Shown: positions 50,463-59,588, counted from the first letter of the stretch. The stretch: DNA of 64,000 nucleotides from Bradyrhizobium sp. 170 (GCF_023101085.1 NZ_CP064703.1:5828001-5892000), one strand, 5' to 3'. Made by a program: numbers and translations. Notes: generated by a model not told the origin, from the sequence alone.

Positions 50463-50906
50463 CTAACTTTTCCGCTTACCCACCAGGGCTTGAAGTCCGA
50501 CCACAGCAAAATGGGTCATCATGCGCTTGAATATCGGCCTGAACGGACGAAGGAACAAAATGCGTCTCAAGATCGGCCAATACCGCGCAATCCACGGTGG
50601 TTCGCGTGAGACATAGAACTGGGCGTCGTTCACGCTGTATCGATCCAGCGAGTTTTTGATCCTGCGCATCCAATTGGTTGCACCGTTTTTGGACGGACTG
50701 AAGAAATCCGCCAGGAGGCCGAGTCCGGCAAACGCCTCGAATCCCATATCCCCTCTCGTGTCGACCATGTTGCCGTGTTCAAGCGCGACCCGCAGGACTG
50801 CACCGCGGGATTCAGGAAGGTTAACGTCGTAGGAAAACGCATTCTCGGTCCGCAAGTGCCGTCGCTCGCTCGGCCAGGTCCAGAACTCTTCGCGGCTGCC
50901 TTGCAT
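50463..50906 (-). CDS. Uncharacterised protein, possibly a truncated C-terminal part
   Basis: An open frame of about 147 codons from the ATG at 50906 (the frame is open to a stop just before 50978). Sequence such as REEFWTWPSERRHLRTENAFSYDVNLPES, GNMVDTRGDMGFEAFAGLGLLADFF and RPFRPIFKRMMTHFAVVGLQALVGKRKS looks like real protein with a basic end, but I do not recognise a family. It lies on the reverse strand between matB and a GntR gene and has no operon partner. A decayed or truncated gene is possible. Confidence 0.45.
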   Translation of the reverse strand: MQGSREEFWTWPSERRHLRTENAFSYDVNLPESRGAVLRVALEHGNMVDTRGDMGFEAFAGLGLLADFFSPSKNGATNWMRRIKNSLDRYSVNDAQFYVSREPPWIARYWPILRRILFLRPFRPIFKRMMTHFAVVGLQALVGKRKS

Positions 50907-51085
50907 CAGCTTGCCACCGGGACGAATGTCCTCCCCAAGGCACTTTTCTCCGGTCGCGAATCCACCCCCGCGATCCAATCAGCCGTTTTTATTCACGTAG
51001 TACAGTAATATTGGTCTAAAATTGACAAGTGCGTACTCTGCAGTCGCCATATGAACTTTGCTCAGCTGATCGAGGTGCTGGATGA

Positions 51086-51112
51086 CGGTATAATCATATA
51101 GTATAGTATGAT
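51086..51112. promoter_or_regulatory. AT-rich candidate operator upstream of the GntR gene
   Basis: The stretch contains the inverted arms ATCATA (51093-51098) and TATGAT (51107-51112). Read on the reverse strand, TATATGATTATACCG (51086-51100) resembles TATGATATTACG elements in front of the amidohydrolase and aldehyde dehydrogenase genes. It ends 32 bp before the likely GntR start. Confidence 0.45.
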
Positions 51113-51144
51113 CGAATTTGTTGGATCAAAACAAGGAATTGTGG

Positions 51145-51939
51145 GTGAAAAAGTCAAAAGTTCAGCGAGTGCCGGTAACGGCGGCGCCGCTTCGACAACA
51201 AGTCGCGAGCAACCTTCGTACAGCAATCATCGATGGCCGATTTCAACCGGGGGAGCGGCTGAAGGAAGGCGAGCTGTGTTCATGGACGGGTGTCAGCAGA
51301 ACCGCAGTGCGCGAAGCGCTACGGCAGCTTGAGGCCGAAGGAATCGTCGACAACATTCCCAATCAGGGGCCCGTCGTGGCCCGGGTATCGCCCGATGAGG
51401 CGCGGCAGCACTACGAAGTGCGGGCAATGCTGGAGGGCCTGACTGCGAGGATCGTTGCCGAGGAGATCACGGAATCTCAGATCAAGGAATTGCACAAGCT
51501 CAAGCGGGACCTCGACCGGGCCTTCAAGACAGGCAGCGTGGCCAAGGTTCTCGAGTGCAAGAACCAGCTCGATGAATTCCTTATGAGCGCTTCTTCCAAC
51601 AACGTCGTGAGGGGCTTTGTGACCGTCATTCGCGCCCGGTTGAGCTATCTTCGCCCGATCGTCTTGTCACAGCCGGAGCGCCTGAAAGAGAACGCCGTGG
51701 AGGTCCACGCGATCATCGACGCCATTATCGCCAAGAAGCCACAGGCCGCGTGGCACGCCGCTGTGAACCACGTCAACATGGGCGCAAAGGCGACGCTCAA
51801 GGTTCTCGAGCAGCTCGAAGCTGCCTCGGCGCGGCAGGCGGCGCTGGATGCCGAGGCCGCGCTCCGCGCGAAACGTCCGCGGGGACGGCCAAGGCGCGAT
51901 GCGCAACCAAATAACCCTGTAGGAAGGGTAGCCGTCTAG
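51145..51939 (+). CDS. GntR-family regulator (FCD domain) with AT-hook-like C-terminal tail
   Basis: A 264-residue regulator. The GntR winged helix reads PLRQQVASNLRTAIIDGRFQPGERLKEGELCSWTGVSRTAVREALRQLEAEGIVDNIPNQGPVV. The FCD domain contains EVRAMLEGLTARIVAEEI, KNQLDEFLMSASSNNVV and EVHAIIDAIIAKKPQAAWHAAVNHV. A low-complexity end, ALRAKRPRGRPRRDAQP, includes the AT-hook core RGRP at about residues 246-249. The GTG at 51145 follows AAGGA. It presumably controls the TctC-amidohydrolase-aldehyde dehydrogenase-ThDP enzyme cluster through the AT-rich sites. Confidence 0.9.
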   Translation: MKKSKVQRVPVTAAPLRQQVASNLRTAIIDGRFQPGERLKEGELCSWTGVSRTAVREALRQLEAEGIVDNIPNQGPVVARVSPDEARQHYEVRAMLEGLTARIVAEEITESQIKELHKLKRDLDRAFKTGSVAKVLECKNQLDEFLMSASSNNVVRGFVTVIRARLSYLRPIVLSQPERLKENAVEVHAIIDAIIAKKPQAAWHAAVNHVNMGAKATLKVLEQLEAASARQAALDAEAALRAKRPRGRPRRDAQPNNPVGRVAV

Positions 51940-51972
51940 ACATCTCGCTAAGCAGGCATAGCGCATCGCTTG

Positions 51973-52944
51973 TTATCCACCCTCGGCTTTGAGGCCGTTT
52001 TCCCGGACCACCTGTCCCCAGACCTGCGCCTGTTTCGTATAGAAACTCCGCATGTATGCAGGATCGCTCGCTACAATCGTAAGCCCCATGGCCTTAATCT
52101 TCTCCGAAACGCTCTCTTCCTTGAGCGCAGCGGCCATGTCCGCGTTGAAGCGATCAATAATCGCCTTCGGGGTTTTTCCCGGCGCGTAGAGTCCCCACCA
52201 CGGCGTCGCATCCAGATCGGGATAGCCGCTTTCGACGAGCGTCGGCACGTCGGGAAGGGTCGGGTGACGCGTAGCCCCGGTCTGGGCCAGAGGACGCAGC
52301 ATCTTGGATTCGATCTGGCTATTGAGCACGGTGGTCGCAGCAATGATCATGTCCACGTGACCGCCGATGGCGTCGTTCACCGCGGGCGCGGCACCCTTGT
52401 ACGCTACGTGTGTCCATTGCGCGCCGGTCCGCTTGCCAAGCTGCAGCATGGTCAGATGACCAAGGCTGCCAGTTCCAGCCGACGCGAAAGTGAATCCGCC
52501 TGATTTGGCCTTGGAGGCGGCGATGAGCTCGGCCAACGTCTGATACGGGCGCGAGGGCTGGCACGCCACGATGTTCGGGGCCGTGCCGACCAGCATGACC
52601 GGATCGAGATCCGTCTCGGAATCGAAGGGCAGACTTGGCTGCATCACCGGATTAGTGGCATGTGTATCGAACACGAACAGCCAAGTGCGCCCGTCCGGAG
52701 GCGACTTTGCGGCGGCGGCCGCGCCGATGCTGCCTGCGGCGCCGGCACGGTTTTCAATAATGATCGTGGTGCCGAGCCGCTGCTGCAGACCTGGCTGAAC
52801 CAGGCGAGCGATCGCGTCGAGCGTGCCTCCCGCCGGGAACGGGACAATGAACTTCATCTGCCCCGCAGGCCACTCCTGGGCCCTGGCGGCGAAGGGCACC
52901 GCAAGTGCCCCGGCGATCACGGCACGTCGTGTCAGTTTTCCCAT
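51973..52944 (-). CDS. TctC/Bug-family periplasmic solute-binding protein
   Basis: A 323-residue binding protein with a twin-arginine-like or Sec signal (GKLTRRAVIAGALAVPFAARAQ). The mature region has EWPAGQMKFIVPFPAGGTLDAIARLVQPGLQ, IIIENRAGAAGSIGAAAAAKSPPDGRTWLFV, WTHVAYKGAAPAVNDAIGGHVDMIIAATTVL and DATPWWGLYAPGKTPKAIIDRFN. No TctAB genes accompany it. It is convergent with the GntR gene and 88 bp downstream of the amidohydrolase, so it may be cotranscribed with it. Confidence 0.95.
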   Translation of the reverse strand: MGKLTRRAVIAGALAVPFAARAQEWPAGQMKFIVPFPAGGTLDAIARLVQPGLQQRLGTTIIIENRAGAAGSIGAAAAAKSPPDGRTWLFVFDTHATNPVMQPSLPFDSETDLDPVMLVGTAPNIVACQPSRPYQTLAELIAASKAKSGGFTFASAGTGSLGHLTMLQLGKRTGAQWTHVAYKGAAPAVNDAIGGHVDMIIAATTVLNSQIESKMLRPLAQTGATRHPTLPDVPTLVESGYPDLDATPWWGLYAPGKTPKAIIDRFNADMAAALKEESVSEKIKAMGLTIVASDPAYMRSFYTKQAQVWGQVVRENGLKAEGG

Positions 52945-53032
52945 GACGTTCTCCCCATGTTCACATCGGAAACGGCGCTTCTTTAAGTCCGGAAGCGACG
53001 ACCGGCTGCAAATCCGTCATCGCTTTCCGCGA

Positions 53033-54415
53033 TTATCGTTGCGCGAACGTTGCGATTGAACCGGCAACCGGCCGTCCGCGATGCCAGACTGCCGAGATTT
53101 TGTGGGCGTTGCTGATATCGGCCGAAGGATCCGCATCGAGCACAACGAGATCGGCAAGCTTTCCTGCCTTCAGGACCCCGCGATCATCGAGCTTCAGCAG
53201 TTTCGCAGCGCCGCTGGTCGCAATCGTCAGCGCCTGCAGTGGCGTCAGACCGGCCTCGACCATGAGATCAAGCTCGCGATGCTCGGCTACGCCGGGGAAG
53301 CGGAGGCCGACGCCGGAATCCGACCCAAACCCGATGTTGATGCCGGCCTTGTAAAGCGTCATCAGGTTCTTCTGGTTCATCGCCAGAGCCTTGCGCGCGC
53401 GTTCTGATCCCGGAGCGTCGTGAACCTTCTGCTGCCAGGCCGGATCTTCCAACTGCGTCTTGACGGCCGGATCCAGCGCGCGGTTCACGAATGGGTCGGC
53501 GGCAACTTTCGCCTTGTCGGCAAAAATGAAGTTCGAATCGTCAAGCGCCAGGGTCGGAACGTACCACGTCGCCCCCTTCTTCATGAGGTCGATCGTCGGC
53601 GCATCGACTTCCTTGTCCCGGATGCCGTGGGCGATGATATCAGCACCGGCTTTCAAGGCTGCCTGGGCATCTTCCAGATCATTGATGTGGAAAGCGACGC
53701 GAAGCTTGTTCTTGTGGGACTCGTCCACGGCGGCCGCATAGACCTCGGGCTTGACCTTGACAGGCAACAGCTTTCCAAAGTCGTCAAGCCAGATCTTCAC
53801 CAGATCCGTCTTGCGACCGGCCATTTCCTTGATGGCTTGCCGCGCAGCTTCCGGGGTATCGGGACGATAGACCTGGCTCGGTCCGACCGGGACGATCGCC
53901 ACGGGCGGCGCTCCGAGAGCAACACCGATGCCACGGTCTGCGCCGAAGATATCCGCGCCGGGCGCCTTGCCCGAATGCAAATCGGCGCGCAGATCGTAGA
54001 ATTCAGCCGCGTTCAGACCCAATGACGTAATTGTCGTCACGCCATAGGCTTCCCACTGCCGAAGTTGCGATATGATGTACTCGCGATTGTAGTTGTCCGG
54101 GCTCGCCTTCAGCCCTCTTACGATGCCAATGTGGGAGTGGTTGGAAATCATGCCGGGCATGATGGTCTTGCCCTTGAGGTCCACGACCTCGGCCCCCGAC
54201 GGAGCCTTGACCGATTTCGCATCCCCAGCAGCCGAAATGCGGCCGTCCTTGATGACGAGAACCGAATCCGCGATTGGCTTTCCACCCAATCCATCGATCA
54301 GCGTGGCGCCTTTCAAGACGACGGGTTTCGAAGCGTCCTTGTTTTGCGCCTGTACTGCGATGTCCGATAGCAACAGGCCCGATATGGCCAAGGCAATGGC
54401 CGATACTGCTCTCAT
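53033..54415 (-). CDS. Amidohydrolase-superfamily protein, probably exported
   Basis: A 460-residue metal-dependent hydrolase with a Sec signal (residues 1-23, ...SGLLLSDIAVQA). Imidazolonepropionase-like features are VVLKGATLIDGLGGKPIADSVLVIKDGRI, the metal motif NHSHIGIV (in place of the usual HxH), DLVKIWLDDFGK with the carboxylated or bridging Lys, FHINDLEDA, ADIIAHGIRD and FGSDSGVGLRFPG. HSH replaces the common HxH and is conserved in spacing. Likely cleaves a cyclic amide, lactone or ester in the periplasm; the substrate is unknown. An AT-rich element lies 62 bp upstream. Confidence 0.9.
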   Translation of the reverse strand: MRAVSAIALAISGLLLSDIAVQAQNKDASKPVVLKGATLIDGLGGKPIADSVLVIKDGRISAAGDAKSVKAPSGAEVVDLKGKTIMPGMISNHSHIGIVRGLKASPDNYNREYIISQLRQWEAYGVTTITSLGLNAAEFYDLRADLHSGKAPGADIFGADRGIGVALGAPPVAIVPVGPSQVYRPDTPEAARQAIKEMAGRKTDLVKIWLDDFGKLLPVKVKPEVYAAAVDESHKNKLRVAFHINDLEDAQAALKAGADIIAHGIRDKEVDAPTIDLMKKGATWYVPTLALDDSNFIFADKAKVAADPFVNRALDPAVKTQLEDPAWQQKVHDAPGSERARKALAMNQKNLMTLYKAGINIGFGSDSGVGLRFPGVAEHRELDLMVEAGLTPLQALTIATSGAAKLLKLDDRGVLKAGKLADLVVLDADPSADISNAHKISAVWHRGRPVAGSIATFAQR

Positions 54416-54476
54416 GGCGAAGCTCCCTCCTTGTTTAACGCCCGCCGGGTTGATCCCGGGTCATTAATTTTGGATA

Positions 54477-54488
54477 TATGATATTACG
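54477..54488. promoter_or_regulatory. AT-rich element TATGATATTACG upstream of the amidohydrolase
   Basis: Differs by one base from TATCATATTACG at 56046 and resembles the reverse-strand sequence at the GntR promoter near 51.09 kb. It sits 62 bp before the amidohydrolase start. Assigned as a candidate site of the neighbouring GntR regulator. Confidence 0.45.
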
Positions 54489-54538
54489 CCGTCATGGCAA
54501 TTGATCCCTGACGTCGCCTTGTCGATTGCGGCCGCCGC

Positions 54539-56014
54539 CTACCGGAGAACGAACGGATAGGGCTCGTCACCGCTGCTCATCCAAACCGTTTTGGTCTGCA
54601 TGTATTCGTTGATGGCTTCGATGCCGTTTTCCCGCCCAAGTCCGCTTCGTTTGTATCCGCCGAAGGGAGCCATATAGCTCACCATGCGGTAGGTGTTGAC
54701 CCACACCATGCCTGCCTTCAGCCGGTCGGCCATGACATGGGCGCGCTTCATGTTCTGCGTCCAGACACCCGCGGCGAGGCCAAACAGGATGTCGTTGCCA
54801 ATTTCGATGGCTTCTTCCTCGTCGCGAAACGGGATCACGGACAGGATTGGGCCGAACACCTCTTCCTGCGCGATCCGCATGCTGTTCTTGACGCCGGTAA
54901 AGACCGTGGGCTCCACGAAAAGACCCTTTCCGCATTCAGGCCTGTGCGCGCGATCGCCTCCCAGAGCCAGATGCGCCCCGTCTTTCTTGGCGATCTCCAT
55001 ATAGGCGAGCACCTTGTCGAACTGCGGCACGTTGGCGACCGGCCCAACCTGGGTTTCGTCACGCATCGGGTCGCCCATCTTGATCGTGGCCGCCGCTTTC
55101 AACAGTTTTTCGACGAAGGCGTCGTGGACCGATTCCTGCACCAGCATTCGCGACCCGGCTATGCACGCCTGCCCTACGGCGGCGAATATCCCGGCGATTG
55201 CGCCGTTGACCGCGTTGTCGAGGTTGGCGTCGTCGAAGACGATGTTCGGCGATTTGCCGCCCAACTCAAGGCTTACTCGCTTCAGGCCGCGCGCGGCACC
55301 TTCGTATATTTTCTGACCCGTCGCATCGGATCCCGTGAAGGCCACTTTGGCGACCTGAGGATGCTCGACGAGCGTCGGCCCAACCTCGTTGCCAAAGCCT
55401 GTAACCACGTTGATGACACCAGGGGGAAAGCCGGCCTCCTCCACCAATGACATCATTTCGAGCAGCGACGCCGAGGTAAATTCCGAAGGCTTGAGTACCA
55501 CGGTATTTCCCGCCGCCAACGCCGGAGCGAGCTTCCACGCAACCAGCATCAGCGGCGAGTTCCACGGGATGATCCCGACGACCACACCAACGGGCTCATG
55601 CTTCGTGTAGGTGAACATGTTGGGCTTATCGATCGGAATGACCGAGCCCTGGATCTTGTCGGCAAGGCCGCCAAAATAATAGTACCACTGGGGAATATAG
55701 TTCAGCTGCCCGCGCATCTCGCTGATCAGCTTGCCGTTGTCCTTTACCTCGATCTCGGCCAGCCGCTCTGCATTTGCCGCAATCAGATCGCCCAACTTGC
55801 GCATCAACGCGCCGCGTTGCGTGGCATTGAGTTTGGGCCATGGACCGACATTCATCGCGCGATGCGCCGCCTGCACGGCGCGTGCGGCGTCCTCGGCATT
55901 GCCCCGCGGGATCAGCGCCCAAGGCTCGGCGGTGTAAGGGTTCATGGTCTCGAACCACTCGCCCGAGGCAGGATCCTCCCACTTCCCCCCAATGTACATT
56001 TGGTACTTTTTCAT
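54539..56014 (-). CDS. NAD(P)+-dependent aldehyde dehydrogenase
   Basis: A 491-residue ALDH-family enzyme. The cofactor segment GVVVGIIPWNSPLMLVAWKLAPALAAGN and FTGSDATGQKIYEGAARGLKRVSLELGGKSPNIVFDDANLD contain the general base Glu250. The nucleophile is Cys284 in GQACIAGSRMLV. EEVFGPILSVIPF and NTYRMVSYMAPFGGYKRSGLGRENG close the fold. It diverges from a ThDP-dependent enzyme; if that enzyme decarboxylates a 2-oxo acid, this dehydrogenase would oxidise the aldehyde produced. The ATG at 56014 begins the canonical MKKYQMYIGGKW. Confidence 0.95.
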   Translation of the reverse strand: MKKYQMYIGGKWEDPASGEWFETMNPYTAEPWALIPRGNAEDAARAVQAAHRAMNVGPWPKLNATQRGALMRKLGDLIAANAERLAEIEVKDNGKLISEMRGQLNYIPQWYYYFGGLADKIQGSVIPIDKPNMFTYTKHEPVGVVVGIIPWNSPLMLVAWKLAPALAAGNTVVLKPSEFTSASLLEMMSLVEEAGFPPGVINVVTGFGNEVGPTLVEHPQVAKVAFTGSDATGQKIYEGAARGLKRVSLELGGKSPNIVFDDANLDNAVNGAIAGIFAAVGQACIAGSRMLVQESVHDAFVEKLLKAAATIKMGDPMRDETQVGPVANVPQFDKVLAYMEIAKKDGAHLALGGDRAHRPECGKGLFVEPTVFTGVKNSMRIAQEEVFGPILSVIPFRDEEEAIEIGNDILFGLAAGVWTQNMKRAHVMADRLKAGMVWVNTYRMVSYMAPFGGYKRSGLGRENGIEAINEYMQTKTVWMSSGDEPYPFVLR

Positions 56015-56045
56015 GGAATCCCCGCGGGCTTGCAAAAATATTATC

Positions 56046-56057
56046 TATCATATTACG
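56046..56057. promoter_or_regulatory. AT-rich element TATCATATTACG in the divergent ALDH / ThDP-enzyme promoter
   Basis: Lies 32 bp upstream of the aldehyde dehydrogenase start in a 234-bp divergent promoter. A related AT-rich palindromic stretch, TATTATGATCATAC, occurs near 56188-56201 on the ThDP-enzyme side. Both match the style of elements at 51.09 and 54.48 kb. Confidence 0.45.
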
Positions 56058-56248
56058 GTATTATTTATTTTTTGGCGACGTCAAGCGCTTCTTTTGGGGA
56101 GCGCTTCATTTTGGCGAAGCAGCAGTTTCTGTGGGCGCTGCAGCAAAAGCGGCGCCTGCAGTCATACTCGAAAAATTACGCTGTACAATATTATGATCAT
56201 ACAGCATTTATGGGCGAATTGACGCCAAATTTTCGTGGGGAAAGCAGA

Positions 56249-57928
56249 ATGACGCAGAACGTGGCAACCGACATAGCGACCGCATTGAAGGATGCGGCGG
56301 TCGAAAATTTCTTTCTCCTGACCGGTGGCGACCAGCCCTTGTGGATCGCTCTTCGCGATGCAGGGTTACGAATGGTCGTCGCACGCAGCGAAGCCAGCGC
56401 GGTCTACATGGCCGACGGCTACGCCCGTGCGAGCGGCCGCGTTGCCCCCGCCTATGGGCAAGCGGGGCCGGGTGCAGCCAACATCGCTGCTGCGCTGGCG
56501 GACTCGGTCTGGGCGCAGTCGCCGGTCTTCGCCTTGACTGGCGCGACCGCGACACAAGCGGTGCACATGAACGAGTACCAGGATCTCAATCAGCACATCA
56601 TCTTTGGACCAGTGACGAAATGGAACGGTGCAGTTGCTACCCCCGAAACGGCCGGTAGTCTTGTATCCCAGGCGCTCCAGATTGCTGCCACGCCGACGTG
56701 CGGGCCGACCCACCTCGACGTTCCCAAGAACTTCTTCGCAATGCCTGGCGCGGCGCAAACATCGAACGCGTCTGGACGACGTACTCCGACTGCGGTCAGC
56801 AAGGCTACCCCACTGGAGACCGATCTTGCTTCTGCGCTGGAGTTCCTCAGCAATGCCGAGCGTCCTGTCCTGTTCGTGGGAGAAGGCGTGAGGCTGGCGG
56901 GCGCGTGGACCGAACTCGCACTGCTGTCGGATCTCGCGGGCATCCCAATCGTGGCGACCGCGGGCGGCAAACCCGCCATTCTTGCTTCACATCCGAATTT
57001 CAGCGGCATCGTCGGCCGCTACTCGTCTGTGACAGCCAATGGCCTTGTGGCGGAAGCCGACTGCGTCCTGGCGCTCGGTACGCGATTAGGTGGCCTCGCA
57101 ACCAACGGCTACACGCTCCCCAATCGTCGCGCGACGGTGATCCAGATAGATCACGACCCGTTAGCGCTCATCAATACCTACGCACCCAGCCTCGGCATTT
57201 GCGCCGACATCAAGGTTTTCCTCACCGATCTCGTCGCCCTCGCGAAGCAGAAGAACGTGAAGGCCGCGCCCGACTGGCTCAAGCGCTGTCGCACGGATGC
57301 CGGCGAATGGACTGCACGTCACCGCGAACAACTCGCTGCCGTTTCAGGCAACGCAGCCCTGTCACCGCTCTCGGTCCTCGACGAGCTCTCCCGCTACTCC
57401 AAGGAAATCACACTCGTTGCAGACACCGGGTACATGGCGGCCTGGACCGGGGTGCTGTATCCGATCACCCGCTATGATTCATTTTTCCGCGCAGTCGGAT
57501 CGCTGGGCTGGGCCCTGCCCGCCTCGCTCGGCGTTCAGATGGCACGCAAGGAAAAGGTCATCTGCATCACCGGCGACGGCGGAGCCGGCTATCATTTGTC
57601 CGACATCGAGACTGCAGTCCGATACAAGCTTCCGGTCGTTATCATCGTCATGAATAACAGCGCACTGGCGTTCGAATACCATGAGCAGAAGTATCGCTGG
57701 AACGGAAATGTGGTTGCGGAAGCGAACGATTTCGGACGGGTCGATTTTGCCGCGGCAGGTGTCGCGCTGGGCGCACGGGGCGCGCGCGTAAGCAATCGCG
57801 AAGAGTTCGCGACAGCTTTGACCATGGCCATGAAAGCTTCCGATCCTTTCATCATCGACGTCGTGATCGACAAGGAGGCCTTTCCACCCGTAACCAATTT
57901 CGATGCGGTGATGGAGCGGAGACTCTAG
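56249..57928 (+). CDS. Thiamine diphosphate-dependent enzyme (acetolactate synthase / benzoylformate decarboxylase-like)
   Basis: A 559-residue ThDP enzyme. The PYR domain holds the catalytic Glu48 in VVARSEASAVYMADGYARASGRVAPAYGQAGPGAANI. The middle domain includes RPVLFVGEGVRLAGAWTELALLSDLAGIPIVAT. The PP domain has ICITGDGGAGYHLSDIETAVRYKLPVVIIVMNNSALAFE, the GDG...NN metal/ThDP motif. The ATG at 56249 follows GTGGGGA and gives the normal start. Next to an aldehyde dehydrogenase, 2-oxo-acid decarboxylation is likely, but a lyase or synthase reaction is possible. Confidence 0.92.
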   Translation: MTQNVATDIATALKDAAVENFFLLTGGDQPLWIALRDAGLRMVVARSEASAVYMADGYARASGRVAPAYGQAGPGAANIAAALADSVWAQSPVFALTGATATQAVHMNEYQDLNQHIIFGPVTKWNGAVATPETAGSLVSQALQIAATPTCGPTHLDVPKNFFAMPGAAQTSNASGRRTPTAVSKATPLETDLASALEFLSNAERPVLFVGEGVRLAGAWTELALLSDLAGIPIVATAGGKPAILASHPNFSGIVGRYSSVTANGLVAEADCVLALGTRLGGLATNGYTLPNRRATVIQIDHDPLALINTYAPSLGICADIKVFLTDLVALAKQKNVKAAPDWLKRCRTDAGEWTARHREQLAAVSGNAALSPLSVLDELSRYSKEITLVADTGYMAAWTGVLYPITRYDSFFRAVGSLGWALPASLGVQMARKEKVICITGDGGAGYHLSDIETAVRYKLPVVIIVMNNSALAFEYHEQKYRWNGNVVAEANDFGRVDFAAAGVALGARGARVSNREEFATALTMAMKASDPFIIDVVIDKEAFPPVTNFDAVMERRL

Positions 57929-58016
57929 AAGCGCAAGTAGACGCGCATAGCGGAGAAGACCGTACTGGCTTGCCCGCAAGAGGCACTGCATAACTCAAAA
58001 ACTCCGGGTGGAAATC

Positions 58017-59102
58017 ATGAAAACTCGTCGCACTATCGTTGGAGGCGCAGCGCTTGGCCTTTTGCCGCTCGTCGCGCCTTCCGTCGCTCGGGCGCAAAGG
58101 GCCACGATCCGCTGGCGCCTTGCGTCAAGCTATCCCAAGAATCTCGATACCATCCATGGCATCGCCGTTCGTCTCGCGAAACAAGTCGCCGAGATCACTG
58201 AAGGCGGCTTTCAAATCCAGGTCTTCGGTCCCGGCGAACTCGTACCTGGCCTGCAGGTTCTCGATGCCGTGCAGAACGAGACTGTCGAGATGGGACACAC
58301 GGCTTCAATCTACTACAGCGGCAAAAATCGGGCGTTCGCCATCGACACCGGCCTGCCGTTTGGAATGACGCCGCGACAACATTTGTCGTGGATGTACCGC
58401 GGCGGCGGCCTCGAACTCTTCAGGGAGTTCTTCAAGGCTTACGGCATCGTGAACTTTCCCGGCGGAAGTACCGGCGTTCAGATGGGCGGTTGGTTTCGCC
58501 GCGAGGTCAATACGCTCGGCGATCTGAAGGGCCTCAAGATGCGCATCCCTGGAATTGCCGGCGATGTGGTCGCCAGACTGGGAGTGGTTCCGCAGAACAT
58601 AGCCGGTGGCGACACGTACCCCGCGCTCGAAAGGGGTACCATCGACGCCGTCGAATGGGTTGGACCCTACGACGATGAAAAGCTCGGATTCAACAAGGTC
58701 GCCAAATATTACTACTATCCGGGCTGGTGGGATTGCACGGGTCAGCTCGCCTTTTATGTGGGCGCCAAGGCATGGTCCGCGCTGCCGCCGCACTACCAAC
58801 GTGCGTTTGAAGTCGCAGCCGCAGAAGCCTCCTGGGACATGCTCGCGCACTATGACGCCAGCAACATGGCGCCGCTGCGCCGATTGATCGCAGGCGGTAC
58901 TGAACTCAGGCCGTTCTCGCGCGAAATCATGGAAGGTGGATATCGTGCGGCATTCGCACTCTACGCCGAGGAAGCGGAGAAGAATCCTGAATTCCGCAAG
59001 ATCTACAGCGAATGGCTCAAGTTTCGGGAAGATATCGTGACCTGGTTCAGGGTTGCCGAAGCTACCTTCGAGTCCAGTCTCTACAATCTGTACAAGACGT
59101 GA
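58017..59102 (+). CDS. TRAP transporter substrate-binding protein (DctP family, TakP-like)
   Basis: A 361-residue periplasmic binding protein with a signal peptide (TRRTIVGGAALGLLPLVAPSVARAQ). The mature part has IRWRLASSYPKNLDTIHGIAVRLAKQVAEITEGGFQIQVFGPGELVPGLQVLDAVQNETVEMGHTASIYYSGKN, and WVGPYDDEKLGFNKVAKYYYYPGWW. These are features of TakP-type proteins that bind 2-oxo acids. No TRAP membrane genes accompany it on this strand, although a fused QM subunit is encoded convergently at 59.7 kb. The ThDP enzyme upstream supports a 2-oxo-acid ligand (inference). Confidence 0.92.
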   Translation: MKTRRTIVGGAALGLLPLVAPSVARAQRATIRWRLASSYPKNLDTIHGIAVRLAKQVAEITEGGFQIQVFGPGELVPGLQVLDAVQNETVEMGHTASIYYSGKNRAFAIDTGLPFGMTPRQHLSWMYRGGGLELFREFFKAYGIVNFPGGSTGVQMGGWFRREVNTLGDLKGLKMRIPGIAGDVVARLGVVPQNIAGGDTYPALERGTIDAVEWVGPYDDEKLGFNKVAKYYYYPGWWDCTGQLAFYVGAKAWSALPPHYQRAFEVAAAEASWDMLAHYDASNMAPLRRLIAGGTELRPFSREIMEGGYRAAFALYAEEAEKNPEFRKIYSEWLKFREDIVTWFRVAEATFESSLYNLYKT

Positions 59103-59180
59103 GCGGCACCTTGGAGCCAAGCGGACTGCCTCCCGACTATCAAGTCGGCCAACGGGCTCATACCAGCGAGCAGGATTAGG

Positions 59181-59588
59181 ATGTCCAACCAAACGACCGA
59201 TCGATCCCGCACTATCGGCAACGGACCCGACCCAATCATGGGAGAGCCTCCGATCTGGTTCGTCAATTCACTGGATGCAATCGTACCCGGCTTCGCACGC
59301 CGGCTCATCGAGACGGATTTTGGCAATTCGTCAAACCGGTCCGGGCTGGACCTGAAGACCCGCGAACTGGTCTTGCTCGCCTCTTGCGGCGCATTGGGTA
59401 CGGCCGGGATCGCAAGCGTGCGGATGCGCATTCCTGCCGCCCTTGAAGCCGGCGCCACCCGTATGGATATACTGGAAGTTTTGATCCAGGTCGGTCTTTG
59501 CGCGGGACTCCCTGCAAGCTTCGGCGCCTTGGAAGCAGCCGCCGAGGTTTTTGCTGGGCTTGATGCCCATGGCGGGGGCATAAAGTGA
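59181..59588 (+). CDS. Carboxymuconolactone decarboxylase-like (CMD/AhpD fold) protein
   Basis: A 135-residue small alpha-helical protein. GLDLKTRELVLLASCGALGTAGIASVRMRIPAALEAGATRMDILEVLIQVGLCAGLPASFGALEAAAEVF follows the CMD pattern. The conserved His of CMD (in an EWHLRAAL-type motif) is replaced, reading SVRMRIPAAL, and there is no AhpD CxxC. It may therefore lack classical activity. It starts 78 bp after the DctP gene and ends just before a strong hairpin. Confidence 0.8.
   Translation: MSNQTTDRSRTIGNGPDPIMGEPPIWFVNSLDAIVPGFARRLIETDFGNSSNRSGLDLKTRELVLLASCGALGTAGIASVRMRIPAALEAGATRMDILEVLIQVGLCAGLPASFGALEAAAEVFAGLDAHGGGIK

Noticed and set aside
50463..50906. Assigning an oxidoreductase or lipid-enzyme function
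   Set aside because: No motif supports any function, so it is left as uncharacterised.
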